Part shown: in pieces, positions 27,923 through 37,419 of the stretch | Layout: the number at the start of each line of letters is the position of its first letter | Numbering within the stretch: position 1 is the stretch's first letter | DNA from: Saprospiraceae bacterium | GTDB lineage: Bacteria > Bacteroidota > Bacteroidia > Chitinophagales > Saprospiraceae | NCBI GenBank assembly: GCA_016710625.1 | Contig: JADJVK010000002.1 | Location: forward strand, 1 to 64,000 | Direction: 5' to 3' | Length of the DNA stretch: 64,000 nucleotides | The notes under the pieces: generated by a model | Told to the model about the DNA's origin: nothing | The model's database searches: none | The model's input: the letters and a program-made list of their open reading frames with translations, nothing else | Made by a program: the position numbers and the translations under genes

Positions 27923-30214
27923 ATGAGAGGTAGCTTTTTTTTAATTTTAATATTTGTAACCCAATTTTCTTTTGCACAAAATAATATTGTTGATTTCACC
28001 CAATATATAAATCCACTTATTGGCACTGATTCAAAGTATGAGTTGTCTAATGGAAACACCTATCCAGCCATTGCTATGCCTTGGGGAATGAATTTCTGGA
28101 CACCACAAACCAATAAAATGGGGAATGGTTGGGGCTACCAATATAGTGCAAATAAAATCAGAGGCTTCAAACAGACCCATCAACCCTCTCCATGGATCAA
28201 TGATTATGGGGCTTTCTCCATTTTTGCGACTACTGAAAAAATGATTTTTGATGAAAATTTGAGAGAATCTTGGTTTTCTCATAAAGCGGAAATTTCAAAA
28301 CCGCATTATTACAAGGCATATTTGGCAGATTATAACACTACTATCGAAATAACCCCTACAGATAGAGCCTCCATGTTCAGAATAACCTATCCAAAAACGG
28401 AAAATGCTTATTTGATTGTAGATGCTTTTTTCAAAAATTCATCCATCAAAATTTTCCCAAATGAAAGAAAAATTACTGGATATTCCTGCAATGCCTCTGG
28501 TGGCGTCCCTTCCAATTTCAAAAACTATTTTGTCATTTATGTGGATAAAGCTTTCGAGGAAGTAAATCTTTCCAAAGATGGTGTGCTATATGGAAATAAA
28601 TTGGAAGCTATGGGCAAACATGTAGGTTCTGTCATCCGATTGAATACCAACGACCAGCAAACGGTACATTTGAAGATTGCGTCTTCCTTCATTAGTGAAG
28701 AACAGGCAGAATGGAATTTGAAAAGTGAAATCGGCGATAAAAATTTCGATACCGTTTGTGAAGAAGGAAAACAAACCTGGAACAAATGGATGAGCAGAAT
28801 AGAAGTTTCTGGAGGGACGGATGACCAGCTTACGACTTTTTATACAGCACTTTATAGAACCCTTTTGTTTCCTAGGAAATTTTATGAGGTGGACAAAAGC
28901 AACAAAATCGTTCACTACAGTCCTTATAATGGGAAAGTGGAATCAGGGTATTTATTTACCGATAATGGGTTTTGGGATACTTTTAGAGCCGTTTTTCCCT
29001 TTTTCGCCCTTTGCTACCCAGATATGAGTAGCCAAATGATGGAGGGATTAGCCAATACTTACAGGGAAAGTGGATGGTTGCCTGAATGGGCAAGCCCAGG
29101 ACATCGTGATTGTATGATTGGCTCCAATTCAGCTTCCATTATTTCAGATGCTTACAGCAAAGGTGTTCAAATGCAAAGCCAAAACATTTTGTATGAGGCG
29201 ATTTTGAAAAATACAAATAATGCTGGTCCCATGAGCTCCGTAGGCAGATATGGAGTTGAGTATTACAATCAGTTGGGTTACATACCTTATAATGTGAAAG
29301 TTAATGAAAATGTGGCGAGGACTTTGGAGTATAGTTATGATGATTTTGCAGCATGGAAACTTGCGGTTGCCTTAAATAAGCCTAAAAATGAGCAAGATAC
29401 CTTGTTGAAAAGAGCATTTTATTTCAAAAATGTTTTTGATAAAAATACAAATTTCATGAGGGGGCGCAATAGTGATGGCAGCTTTCAATCCCCATTCCGT
29501 CCAGACAAATGGGGCGATGCTTTTACCGAAGGGAATGCTTGGCATTGGACATGGTGTGTCTTCCATGACATCAATGGGTTGATGAATCTAATGGGTGGTA
29601 AAAAGCAATTTGTAGAGAAATTAGATAGTGTATTTATTGCTGCCCCTACTTTCGACTATAGTTATTATGGTAGCCAAATTCATGAAATTACAGAAATGCT
29701 CATCATCAATATGGGACAATATGCTCATGGGAATCAACCTATTCAGCACATGCCTTATCTCTATAATTATGCTGGTCAACCTTGGAAAACACAGCAAAAG
29801 GTTAGAGAAATTATGCAAAAATTGTATAAAAATGCCCCAGACGGACTTTGTGGTGATGAAGATAACGGGCAAACTTCGGCTTGGTATGTTTTCTCAGCCA
29901 TGGGTTTCTATCCTGTTTGCCCAGGCTCCAATCAGTATGTACTAGGCTCACCTTTATTCTCAAAGATAAAATTGAATCAAGTGAATGGAAAACAATTTGA
30001 GATTATAGCGAATGGAAATTCGGAAAACCATCTATACTTTGATGGCACTAAATTGAATGGAAAAGAGTATAAAAAGCTGTTTATCAATCATCAAGATATA
30101 ATTAATGGTGGAAAAATGGAAATGCAAATGAAACCTAATTCTTCAAAGCTGGAAACAATATCTCAAGAAAACCTACCTTATTCCTTATCCATTGAATTGG
30201 AGGAGAATAAATAA
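27923..30214 (+). CDS. GH92 alpha-1,2-mannosidase
   Basis: A secreted glycosidase of 763 residues. The ATG at 27923 opens a signal peptide (MRGSFFLILIFVTQFSFAQ); the TTG at 27914 is not needed. Family marks run the whole length: YINPLIGTDS, GNTYPAIAMPWGMNFWTPQ, FKQTHQPSPWINDYG, ATDNGFWDTFR-like YLFTDNGFWDTFRA, and the catalytic region GDEDNGQTSAWYVFSAMGFY. GH92 enzymes are calcium-dependent exo-alpha-mannosidases. It is not beside a Sus pair here. It is convergent with the CotH gene. Confidence 0.93.
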   Translation: MRGSFFLILIFVTQFSFAQNNIVDFTQYINPLIGTDSKYELSNGNTYPAIAMPWGMNFWTPQTNKMGNGWGYQYSANKIRGFKQTHQPSPWINDYGAFSIFATTEKMIFDENLRESWFSHKAEISKPHYYKAYLADYNTTIEITPTDRASMFRITYPKTENAYLIVDAFFKNSSIKIFPNERKITGYSCNASGGVPSNFKNYFVIYVDKAFEEVNLSKDGVLYGNKLEAMGKHVGSVIRLNTNDQQTVHLKIASSFISEEQAEWNLKSEIGDKNFDTVCEEGKQTWNKWMSRIEVSGGTDDQLTTFYTALYRTLLFPRKFYEVDKSNKIVHYSPYNGKVESGYLFTDNGFWDTFRAVFPFFALCYPDMSSQMMEGLANTYRESGWLPEWASPGHRDCMIGSNSASIISDAYSKGVQMQSQNILYEAILKNTNNAGPMSSVGRYGVEYYNQLGYIPYNVKVNENVARTLEYSYDDFAAWKLAVALNKPKNEQDTLLKRAFYFKNVFDKNTNFMRGRNSDGSFQSPFRPDKWGDAFTEGNAWHWTWCVFHDINGLMNLMGGKKQFVEKLDSVFIAAPTFDYSYYGSQIHEITEMLIINMGQYAHGNQPIQHMPYLYNYAGQPWKTQQKVREIMQKLYKNAPDGLCGDEDNGQTSAWYVFSAMGFYPVCPGSNQYVLGSPLFSKIKLNQVNGKQFEIIANGNSENHLYFDGTKLNGKEYKKLFINHQDIINGGKMEMQMKPNSSKLETISQENLPYSLSIELEENK

Positions 30215-30278
30215 TTGTGATTGAATTTCTTAAGATAATTTATTCTTTTAAACAATTTGCATTTCAATCACCAATAAA

Positions 30279-32576
30279 CTAATGACTTACAATTATTCTT
30301 TCTAAAGGATTATTGTTTACTTGAATGAAATAAATGCCATTTAGGTAGTTTTTTACATCCAATTGATAGGATTTTGAATCTTGAAAATGTGCTGTTTCGA
30401 CTAATTTACCCAAAATATCATAAACTTTGATTTTGTTAAATGCCGCATTACTTTCTATGGTAAGAACATTTCCAGTTGGGTTTGGATAAAAATGGATTAC
30501 CTCATTAGTATTGATGTCAATGATAGAAACTGTTAATGAATTCATACTATTAAAGGTCATTGGCATTTTTGTGAATGCTCCAGTTCCATTTGGATATCTA
30601 CCATATGAAATATCGGTATCTTGCTGCCCAAAACTAACATTATCCAATAAAGTGGTAGAATCTGTGGAATATAGAAACAAACTTTCTCCAGATTTTGATA
30701 GTTTAAAACTGCTATGTATCTCCGTTGGATCTGATTTTCCATCAGCCCAAACAATCAAATAGCCTTTGGATCTAATGACGGATTGTGATGGGAAATTCCA
30801 TTTCGATTTTTGGTTGAGATCATCTGTCAAATAACAATCTGCCAAATTAATATCTCTTGAAGAAGTATTGTAAAACTCAATCCAATCTTCGTGGTCGCCA
30901 TTGTTGTTGGCTGTGCCAGCCACATTGTCTGCCAATAATTCATTGATTACAATCTCTCCTTTTAGTGGAGGGTTGCTTTCTAATAAAAGTATATGGTATT
31001 CATGCTCAGCTCTTTGTGGAGAAAAAATTCCAGCCTCGTTATTTTCAGCATAAATATAATATTGTACCTTTTTAGCATCAGGGATGATGCTTGCCCCAAA
31101 AATACCATCGTTTGCATTCCCATCATTATGTTGTCCATCATCAAACATATTGACTTTCAAAAACTTATCATCTTTGTCACCACGATATCCCAAAATAACA
31201 TTCGTAATGGTGCCTGTTATATTTGCAGTAATGGTCATTAATTCACTTGTTTTGGGTAGGGTAGGGATAGTTTTTCGCTCCCCAATTACTGGTGCAATTG
31301 CTTTAAATTCTGCTAAGTTGTTCAAAAATGCTGCTCTATTGTCCATAAGGCTTTTTATACCAATGGAAGTACCACCACCAGGACCTGTATTTCCTTTTAC
31401 ACTTTTAGTCAGATTGTCATAAAAAGCTTGATTGGTGTAGAATTTATTTACATCAGATTCAACAGCAGTTTTGATAATATTTTGCATTTGTTGACCCACT
31501 TGTAAGTACAAGCCACTCAAGAATGACTCTTGCATCATCGTTTTCAAATGAGCATAATACATTCTTTTATAAGTTGCATTTGCCATCAATTTACTGATGA
31601 GTGGCCTAGCTGCATTGGTAAAATGTAATGTTGGCGACATTGTTTTTGAGGTGGTGGTATCTACATTAGGCGGAGTGCCACCTGTCATCGTGAAAGCCGC
31701 AAAAGACATATTTAAATCCCAAACTATTGGATTGTAACGGTTGTTTTTGTCTTTATACAAGTAATAATTTTGTGCAAAAGCACCGCTATAACTATCTAAA
31801 TTTACAAATAAATTGTTAAATGCCAACATCCAAATTGCCCTATCTACATCTAAAATTCCCTCAATTTTTGAGGTGTTGTTATTTAAAGTATCAATCAATT
31901 TCACCAAATCCTTCCACCCATAATCGGTTCTCAATTCATAAGATTTATTGTAAAGGGATGAATCCTGACCCTTATAAGTCAAATCGGGTCTTGCAGTATT
32001 TCCGCCGACGCCACCACCAATACTAATTGGATTACACTTGAATGCAATTCCATCTGAAGTACTGAAATGATCATTAAAAAAATCTTTTCCTATATTTTCT
32101 TGATTGGACATCAGTCCATAATAGACATCATTAATATATACTTTTGCATAATTAGCTCTTGGACAATGCATATAATTTGCTAAAAGGTAGTAGCTTAATG
32201 CCTCTCTAACAAATGAGGGATCCGACCAAACATTCGACAATTTGATATCTGTGATGCCAAGGTAATCTTGCTTTTTCTTTACAGTATTTAATTCGATATG
32301 AAGCGGATTCTTTTTGTTGTTTTGATTATAGGTACTATTTCCCTTATATTTAACACCCACACTATCAAATACTTCCCCATTTACTGTTACTGATTTTGCA
32401 ATTAGAAATGTTTCTTCAGTCCCCAATTTAGCTGTATCCATCAAATAATCCCAATTGCTTTGGGTAAATACAATTCTTATTTCTTGAACACTGTCAATTT
32501 GATAAAAAGGAGTACTTTTTTGTGAAAACAATGGAGTACAAAATATAATTGCAAAGAAAAGTAAGCAGTTCTTCAT
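30279..32576 (-). CDS. Secreted CotH-domain protein with lamin-tail and T9SS sorting domain
   Basis: A 765-residue secreted protein. After the signal peptide comes a CotH kinase-like domain (IRIVFTQSNWDYL, VGVKYKGNSTYNQNNKK, NLFVNLDSYSGAFAQNYYLY, WDLNMSFAAF). A beta domain (about 440-540) follows, then a lamin-tail domain (IVINELLADN, DHEDWIEFYNTS, INLADCYLTDD). The end is a type A sorting domain (HFYPNPTGNVLTIES, IYFIQVNNNPLERIIVSH). By family, CotH domains can be protein kinases; whether this copy is active is unknown. The role is probably surface adhesion or cell-surface modification. Confidence 0.9.
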   Translation of the reverse strand: MKNCLLFFAIIFCTPLFSQKSTPFYQIDSVQEIRIVFTQSNWDYLMDTAKLGTEETFLIAKSVTVNGEVFDSVGVKYKGNSTYNQNNKKNPLHIELNTVKKKQDYLGITDIKLSNVWSDPSFVREALSYYLLANYMHCPRANYAKVYINDVYYGLMSNQENIGKDFFNDHFSTSDGIAFKCNPISIGGGVGGNTARPDLTYKGQDSSLYNKSYELRTDYGWKDLVKLIDTLNNNTSKIEGILDVDRAIWMLAFNNLFVNLDSYSGAFAQNYYLYKDKNNRYNPIVWDLNMSFAAFTMTGGTPPNVDTTTSKTMSPTLHFTNAARPLISKLMANATYKRMYYAHLKTMMQESFLSGLYLQVGQQMQNIIKTAVESDVNKFYTNQAFYDNLTKSVKGNTGPGGGTSIGIKSLMDNRAAFLNNLAEFKAIAPVIGERKTIPTLPKTSELMTITANITGTITNVILGYRGDKDDKFLKVNMFDDGQHNDGNANDGIFGASIIPDAKKVQYYIYAENNEAGIFSPQRAEHEYHILLLESNPPLKGEIVINELLADNVAGTANNNGDHEDWIEFYNTSSRDINLADCYLTDDLNQKSKWNFPSQSVIRSKGYLIVWADGKSDPTEIHSSFKLSKSGESLFLYSTDSTTLLDNVSFGQQDTDISYGRYPNGTGAFTKMPMTFNSMNSLTVSIIDINTNEVIHFYPNPTGNVLTIESNAAFNKIKVYDILGKLVETAHFQDSKSYQLDVKNYLNGIYFIQVNNNPLERIIVSH

Positions 32577-32621
32577 TTATGAAATTGTTTAATTATTCAA
32601 ATGTACGAAATGAAATAAAGA

Positions 32622-33732
32622 TTAGAGGGTAAAAACACCATTTTTATAAATCAATTCTCCGTCAGCATAGATTTCTCCACCATTTTTCATGTCAGTAATC
32701 ATATCCCAATGTACTGAGGATTCATTTTTTCCGCCACATTGAAGGTATGATTGTCCAATCGCCATATGCACAGAACCACCAATTTTTTCATCAAATAGAA
32801 TATTTTTTGTAATCTGTTGTATTTTGTAGTTGGTGCCTATAGCGGCTTCTCCAAATCTTCTGGTGCCTGGAATTTTAAAGATCTGATCCAAATAATCTTT
32901 TCCTTCTTGGGCATCCCAACGTTCAATATAGCCATCTTTTACCCAAAGTGTCACCCCTTCAACGGCTTTCCCACCGTGAATGCCTGGGAAACTAAAATGG
33001 ATGTGCCCATTAACAGAATCTTCAATTGGGGAAGTGAAAACCTCTCCTGAAGGCATATTATTTCTGCCATCCGAATTTATCCAAGTCCTTCCTTTTGTAT
33101 TGAAAGTGATATCAATATTTGTCCCTTTATACTGAATTTCAGATTTTATATTTAAAAAATCGACTATTTTTTGTTGTTCAGCTCTCACTTTGAGCCAAGA
33201 TTCCATGGGGTGGTCTTCAAAAAGATTGCAAGCATCAAAAACGAAATGTTGATAGGCTTCTAAAGTCATCCCTGCTTCATCTGCATTTGCCTGAGTAGGG
33301 TATTGACAAAGGCATCTTTTTAGTCTTCTATCCGCAATACGTTCGAAATATATTTTATTCAAAGGCGCTAAAGCTTCGTTTCTCCAGTTTAATTTTTGTT
33401 GATCTATTTCTTCAGTTTGTTTTAAACTAAAGGGTGCTCGAATGGATAGATAGGCATCGAAATTGCTCATGGCATCCATTTCCCAATCAGATACTTTTTT
33501 GAGTTGAGCTTCAGAGGCTTCATGCATAAAAATTTTCTGCTTCCCTTCGAAGTCTAGCTCAGTCTCCACAAATGCCCCAGCTCTGATGGCATATCTCCAA
33601 ACTTCTTTGACTAATGGCTCTGCTAAAGTAGTGGTATGGATAAACAATCTATCTCCTTTTTTGAGCTCTAAGCAATAGTTTACCAACAATTCGGCATATT
33701 TGGGTAGAATATTTTTTCAAAATAGATGACAT
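32622..33732 (-). CDS. M29-family aminopeptidase (frameshifted at start)
   Basis: A metallo-aminopeptidase of about 369 residues (AmpS/PepS family, two-metal site). Supporting motifs: LKKGDRLFIHTT, FNTKGRTWINSDGRNNMPSGEVFTSP, the metal-binding EGVTLWVKDG, FGEAAIGTN and the C-terminal SSVHWDMITDMKNGGEIYADG. The open frame begins at a weak TTG near 33689 with no good upstream start. Taking one T out of the T6 run at 33712-33717 joins it to ATG 33732 and gives MSSILKNILPKYAELLVNYC, the expected family start. This is the only inserted, not missing, base that I infer in the window. Confidence 0.85.
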
Positions 33733-33844
33733 TAAATTACAATTAAATTATTTGACAACAACGTTATCATTTTCGTATAAAAGTATCCAATAATTTTTAA
33801 ATTATTACTTCAATTTGTAAATATTTTAAAAATTTAATAGAAAC

Positions 33845-33880
33845 AAAAAAGGCGACTTTCTATCGAAAATCGCCTTTTAT
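33845..33880 (-). terminator. Rho-independent terminator of metK
   Basis: AAAAGGCGA (33847-33855) pairs with TCGCCTTTT (33870-33878), loop of 14 bases. On the minus strand it is followed by a T run (complement of 33845-33850), 11 bases after the metK stop. Confidence 0.85.
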
Positions 33881-33890
33881 AACTTTACTA

Positions 33891-35141
33891 TTAGAGCTTA
33901 AATGCAGCTTTTACTTTATCTACCATATCGAGTTTTTCCCAAGTGAACAATTCAACTGTAACAGTTTTATTTTCACCATTTGGAGACTTAAATGTTTTAG
34001 TTACTGTCTCGGAATTTCTACCCATGTGACCATAAGCAGCTGTTTCGCTATAGATTGGATTTCTTAATTTCAATCTTTGCTCAATGAAATACGGTCTCAT
34101 ATCAAATACGCCTTCGACGATTTTGCTGATTGCTCCGTCATTCATCCCAACTTTTGCAGTTCCATAAGTATTCACATTAATTGATGTAGGCTTAGCCACA
34201 CCAATTGCATAAGAAACTTGAACCAACACTTCATCACACAAACCAGCAGCTACCAAATTTTTAGCGATATGTCTGGTTGCATAAGCAGCAGAACGGTCCA
34301 CTTTACTTGGATCTTTTCCACTGAAAGCCCCACCACCGTGTGCTCCTTTACCACCGTAGGTATCTACAATGATTTTTCTACCAGTTAATCCAGTATCTCC
34401 ATGAGGTCCTCCGATTACGAATTTCCCTGTAGGATTGATATGATAAGTGATTTGATCATTGAAGAAATGGGCATATTGAGGATATTTAGCTTTGATTCTT
34501 GGAATCAAAATGCCTATCAAATCACTCTTGATTTTTGCTAACATTTCATTGTCATCTGCAAAATCATCATGTTGAGTAGAAATAACGATAGCATCAATCC
34601 TAGTTGGCTTGTTGTCATCAGAATATTCTAAAGTTACTTGAGATTTTGCATCTGGACGCAAATATTTGATTTCGTTGTTTTCTCTTCTCAAATTAGCTAG
34701 CTCTATTAAAATAGCATGAGCTATATCCAAAGCTAAAGGCATATAGTTTGCAGTTTCGTTAGTTGCATAACCAAACATCATACCTTGATCACCAGCACCT
34801 TGCTCTTCTGGATTTTTTCTTTCTACACCTTGATTGATGTCTGCAGATTGCTCATGAATAGCAGATAGCACACCACAAGAATTTGCTTCGAACATATATT
34901 CGCTTTTAGTATATCCGATTTTGCGAATTACATCTCTTGCAATTTGTTGCACATCCAAATAGGTATTTGACTTCACTTCTCCTGCAAGAATTACTTGTCC
35001 AGTAGTTACTAAAGTTTCACATGCAACTTTTGAATCTGCGTCAAATGCTAAAAAATTATCAATCAATGCATCAGAAATCTGATCAGCTACTTTGTCCGGA
35101 TGTCCTTCAGATACTGATTCAGAGGTAAATAAATATGACAT
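33891..35141 (-). CDS. metK: S-adenosylmethionine synthetase
   Basis: A 416-residue cytoplasmic enzyme that makes SAM from methionine and ATP. The three-domain family signatures are intact: TSESVSEGHPDKVADQISDA at the start, GAGDQGMMFGYA in the middle, and GGPHGDTGLTGRKI with GGGAFSGKDPSKVDRSAAY near residue 265-295. The length is slightly longer than the E. coli enzyme, as usual in Bacteroidota. The leader upstream contains a -7-like box and a small hairpin, and a strong terminator follows the gene, so it is a single-gene unit. Confidence 0.97.
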   Translation of the reverse strand: MSYLFTSESVSEGHPDKVADQISDALIDNFLAFDADSKVACETLVTTGQVILAGEVKSNTYLDVQQIARDVIRKIGYTKSEYMFEANSCGVLSAIHEQSADINQGVERKNPEEQGAGDQGMMFGYATNETANYMPLALDIAHAILIELANLRRENNEIKYLRPDAKSQVTLEYSDDNKPTRIDAIVISTQHDDFADDNEMLAKIKSDLIGILIPRIKAKYPQYAHFFNDQITYHINPTGKFVIGGPHGDTGLTGRKIIVDTYGGKGAHGGGAFSGKDPSKVDRSAAYATRHIAKNLVAAGLCDEVLVQVSYAIGVAKPTSINVNTYGTAKVGMNDGAISKIVEGVFDMRPYFIEQRLKLRNPIYSETAAYGHMGRNSETVTKTFKSPNGENKTVTVELFTWEKLDMVDKVKAAFKL

Positions 35142-35167
35142 AAATTATATTATTTTATAATATGTAC

Positions 35168-35209
35168 AGACTAAAGTGTCTGTTAGTAATGAAATTCGGG
35201 GCAAAGGTA
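35168..35209 (-). promoter_or_regulatory. Leader and -7 box of metK
   Basis: On the minus strand TACCTTTG (35209-35202) matches the -7 box TAnnTTTG. No clear TTTG lies at the -33 distance. The leader then contains a six-base hairpin, ACAGAC/GTCTGT (35165-35183). I see no match to a known SAM riboswitch, whose conserved loops should be longer than this 60-base leader allows. Confidence 0.4.
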
Positions 35210-35236
35210 AATTTAATTCTAAAAAAATTAAAATAT

Positions 35237-35845
35237 TTATTTCACTTCGCAAGATAATAATTGCTTTTCTCCTAAAAAACCCTCTAATTTATCTCCTTTT
35301 TGCACTGGTCCGACACCACTTGGCGTTCCTGTATAGATTAAATCACCTTGCTGTAATGTAAAATATTTGGAAATATGACAGATGAGTTGATTAAACGAAA
35401 AAATCAAATCTTTAGTGTTTCCATCCTGAACTTTAATTCCATTTTTTAGGAGGTGAAAGGATATGCCTTCCTGATAATTTTGAGGGAGATCGACAGTCGA
35501 GCTAAGTACAGCTGATTGGTCAAAAGCTTTAGCAATTTCCCAAGGATGCCCTTTTTCTTTACATTTTTCTTGCACATCTCTTGCTGTAAAATCAATGCCT
35601 AAAGCAATTTTATCATAATAAGTCGATGCAAATTCAGGTTGAACATGTTTGCCATTTTTACAAATTTTCAAGACAATTTCCAATTCATAATGAATATCCT
35701 TGCTGAATTCGGGATAGAAAAATGGTTGATTATCCAATAAAAGTGCTGTTGGGGGTTTCATGAAAACAATTGGACTTGTTGGAACAGCATTGTTTAATTC
35801 TTTTGCATGTTCCGCATAATTTCTTCCAATACAGAATATTTTCAT
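35237..35845 (-). CDS. Fumarylacetoacetate hydrolase-family protein
   Basis: A 202-residue single-domain FAH protein, the size of acylpyruvases. The start MKIFCIGRNYAEHAKEL, the metal-binding region HYELEIVL, and GIDFTARDVQ, PWEIAKAFDQSA and TGTPSGVGPV are typical. This family hydrolyses acylpyruvates or decarboxylates oxaloacetate using magnesium. A -7-like box (TAATTTTG on the minus strand, 35868-35861) lies 16 bases upstream of the ATG, so the transcript leader would be very short. Confidence 0.9.
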   Translation of the reverse strand: MKIFCIGRNYAEHAKELNNAVPTSPIVFMKPPTALLLDNQPFFYPEFSKDIHYELEIVLKICKNGKHVQPEFASTYYDKIALGIDFTARDVQEKCKEKGHPWEIAKAFDQSAVLSSTVDLPQNYQEGISFHLLKNGIKVQDGNTKDLIFSFNQLICHISKYFTLQQGDLIYTGTPSGVGPVQKGDKLEGFLGEKQLLSCEVK

Positions 35846-35954
35846 AATTCAATTTTTTTGCAAAATTAGAAATAATAATAGATTAAATTTTATGGATTGT
35901 TGTTAGTTTTTAGAGCTAGATACTGCTTGATAAATATTAATTAAACAAGTAAAT

Positions 35955-35988
35955 AAAAAAGGCTATCATTTTGTTAAAATGACAGCCT
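35955..35988 (-). terminator. Rho-independent terminator after secG
   Basis: GGCTATCATTTT (35961-35972) pairs with AAAATGACAGCC (35976-35987), one mismatch, three-base loop, and a T run on the minus strand (complement of 35955-35960). It ends the secG transcript. Confidence 0.85.
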
Positions 35989-36013
35989 CTTTCGATATAA
36001 TGATATCATTGAA

Positions 36014-36271
36014 TTATTGTGGAACGGCAGCTGCTTGAGCTCCACCGCTAACCATCAAAGATGTTACGATACAAAGAACAAATAAAGCTATAACTAGGTA
36101 CCAAGTCAATTTTTCAATAAAATCTGTTGATCTTGCTGCTCCAAACATTTGAGTTGCAGATTGTCCACCATAAGTAGAGTCAATTCCACCACCTTTAGGA
36201 TTTTGAATCAAAACTGTTGCAATTAACAGAAATCCAACAAGAGCAATTAAAACGGTCATTAATGTCAGCAT
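36014..36271 (-). CDS. secG: Preprotein translocase subunit SecG
   Basis: An 85-residue inner-membrane subunit of the SecYEG channel. It has two transmembrane helices (TVLIALVGFLLIATVLIQ and TWYLVIALFVLCIVTSLMV) joined by the conserved loop NPKGGGIDSTYGGQSATQMFG. It starts ten bases after the upstream hypothetical gene and is followed by a terminator, so it is the last gene of its transcript. Confidence 0.93.
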   Translation of the reverse strand: MLTLMTVLIALVGFLLIATVLIQNPKGGGIDSTYGGQSATQMFGAARSTDFIEKLTWYLVIALFVLCIVTSLMVSGGAQAAAVPQ

Positions 36272-36280
36272 GGTAAAGTA

Positions 36281-37221
36281 TTAAATTTTCAATTTTTCAA
36301 TTTTTTCTGCAAAGTAAGTGCTTTTTTCGGGAAATGCCAAAATTAATTTCTCAAACATTTGAATTGCACGTTTATTATGGCCTTGTTTTGCCAATAATTC
36401 TGCTAAATGCTCCGAAAAAATATCTTCTGACTTCTCCAAACTTTTTTCAGCACCCGATTTTTCAGTGTCTTTTTTTGGTTTTGATGCTTTTGGTTTTGCC
36501 TTTTCTTGCTTATTTATCGCTTCAGATTTCGTTGCAGTATTTGGTACGATGAAGTCATCCATCTTTTGTGCAACTACTTTTGGCGCCTTTAGGGTATTTA
36601 ACCAACTACTAAAAGCAGTCTTTGGTGTAGGTTCATGTTGGATAAAAGTATCCTGATGAATTTTCTTCTCCCAAATTTGCTCCAAATTATGTTCGATATT
36701 ACTCTTATTTGGCACAACCTCCTTTTCCAAACTCATAAATTTATCAACAAACTTCACCACATCAGATGATAAGGTTATTTGTCTATCTTCAATCATATTA
36801 TCAAATCTCATACCTTCTTCTATCAAATTTTCTGAATCTTTTACTACTGGATTCTCAGTACTTGCTTCTACAGAAGTCTTAGGGTAATTTGATATTTTTG
36901 TAAGTGGAGTTGCAATGGCTTCCTTCGAGTCAATTTCTATTGCTTCTTTTCTACTATTATTGTTGCAACCTCAGGTTCTTTTGAATTTGGGAAGTTTTGT
37001 ATTAAATCAAATAAATGTTGACGGTCATATGTATAAGCTGCACAAGACTGCTCATAAGTCTTTTCTAAGGGATGATCCGTTTGCCTCGCCTTTCTCCATA
37101 ACAAATACTTTAAATGCTGGCTATAGGGATATTTATTTGCCCATTTTGTCAGCTCCTCTATACTGATATTCATCAGCTGCTCAGGAGAATTTAAGTAATT
37201 TGATAAATCATCAGCTGTCAT
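36281..37221 (-). CDS. Hypothetical protein with C-terminal TPR-like helices (frameshifted)
   Basis: A protein of about 313 residues conserved next to secG in Bacteroidota. The N-terminal part (LSNYLNSPEQLMNISIEEL, ANKYPYSQHLKYLLWRKA) and the C-terminal part (LAELLAKQGHNKRAIQMFEKLILAFPEKS) are tetratricopeptide-like; the centre is a charged lysine-rich linker (KPKASKPKKDTEKSG). The frame breaks in the T4 run at 36947-36950 (plus strand); one more base gives VEKKEAIEIDSKEA and links the two frames. No enzymatic motif is seen. Its function is unknown. Confidence 0.75.
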
Positions 37222-37419
37222 GCAAACTTTGAATAATTAATTCACTAATCCAATGATATTTTTTTGTAATACTTTTGCAAAAGAGAATCTTTGATTAATA
37301 TATCATTTTTATTCAACATATTACTTACAAATATATTGCCAAATTATAATATAAATCTATTTTTGTTATTGCAATGATTTACGTATAATTAAAAAATATA
37401 TTTTATAAAATGTTGATTA

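Noticed and set aside
28031..28915. Minus-strand open frames inside the GH92 gene
   Set aside because: Antisense shadows of a long, well-supported gene with no independent features.
30217..30271. Inverted repeat GTGATTGAA/TTCAATCAC between the convergent GH92 and CotH genes
   Set aside because: The loop is 37 bases and no T run follows on either strand, so it is weak as a terminator and may be chance.
35165..35236. A SAM riboswitch before metK
   Set aside because: The leader is too short and lacks the conserved core of SAM-I and other described classes; only a small hairpin is present.
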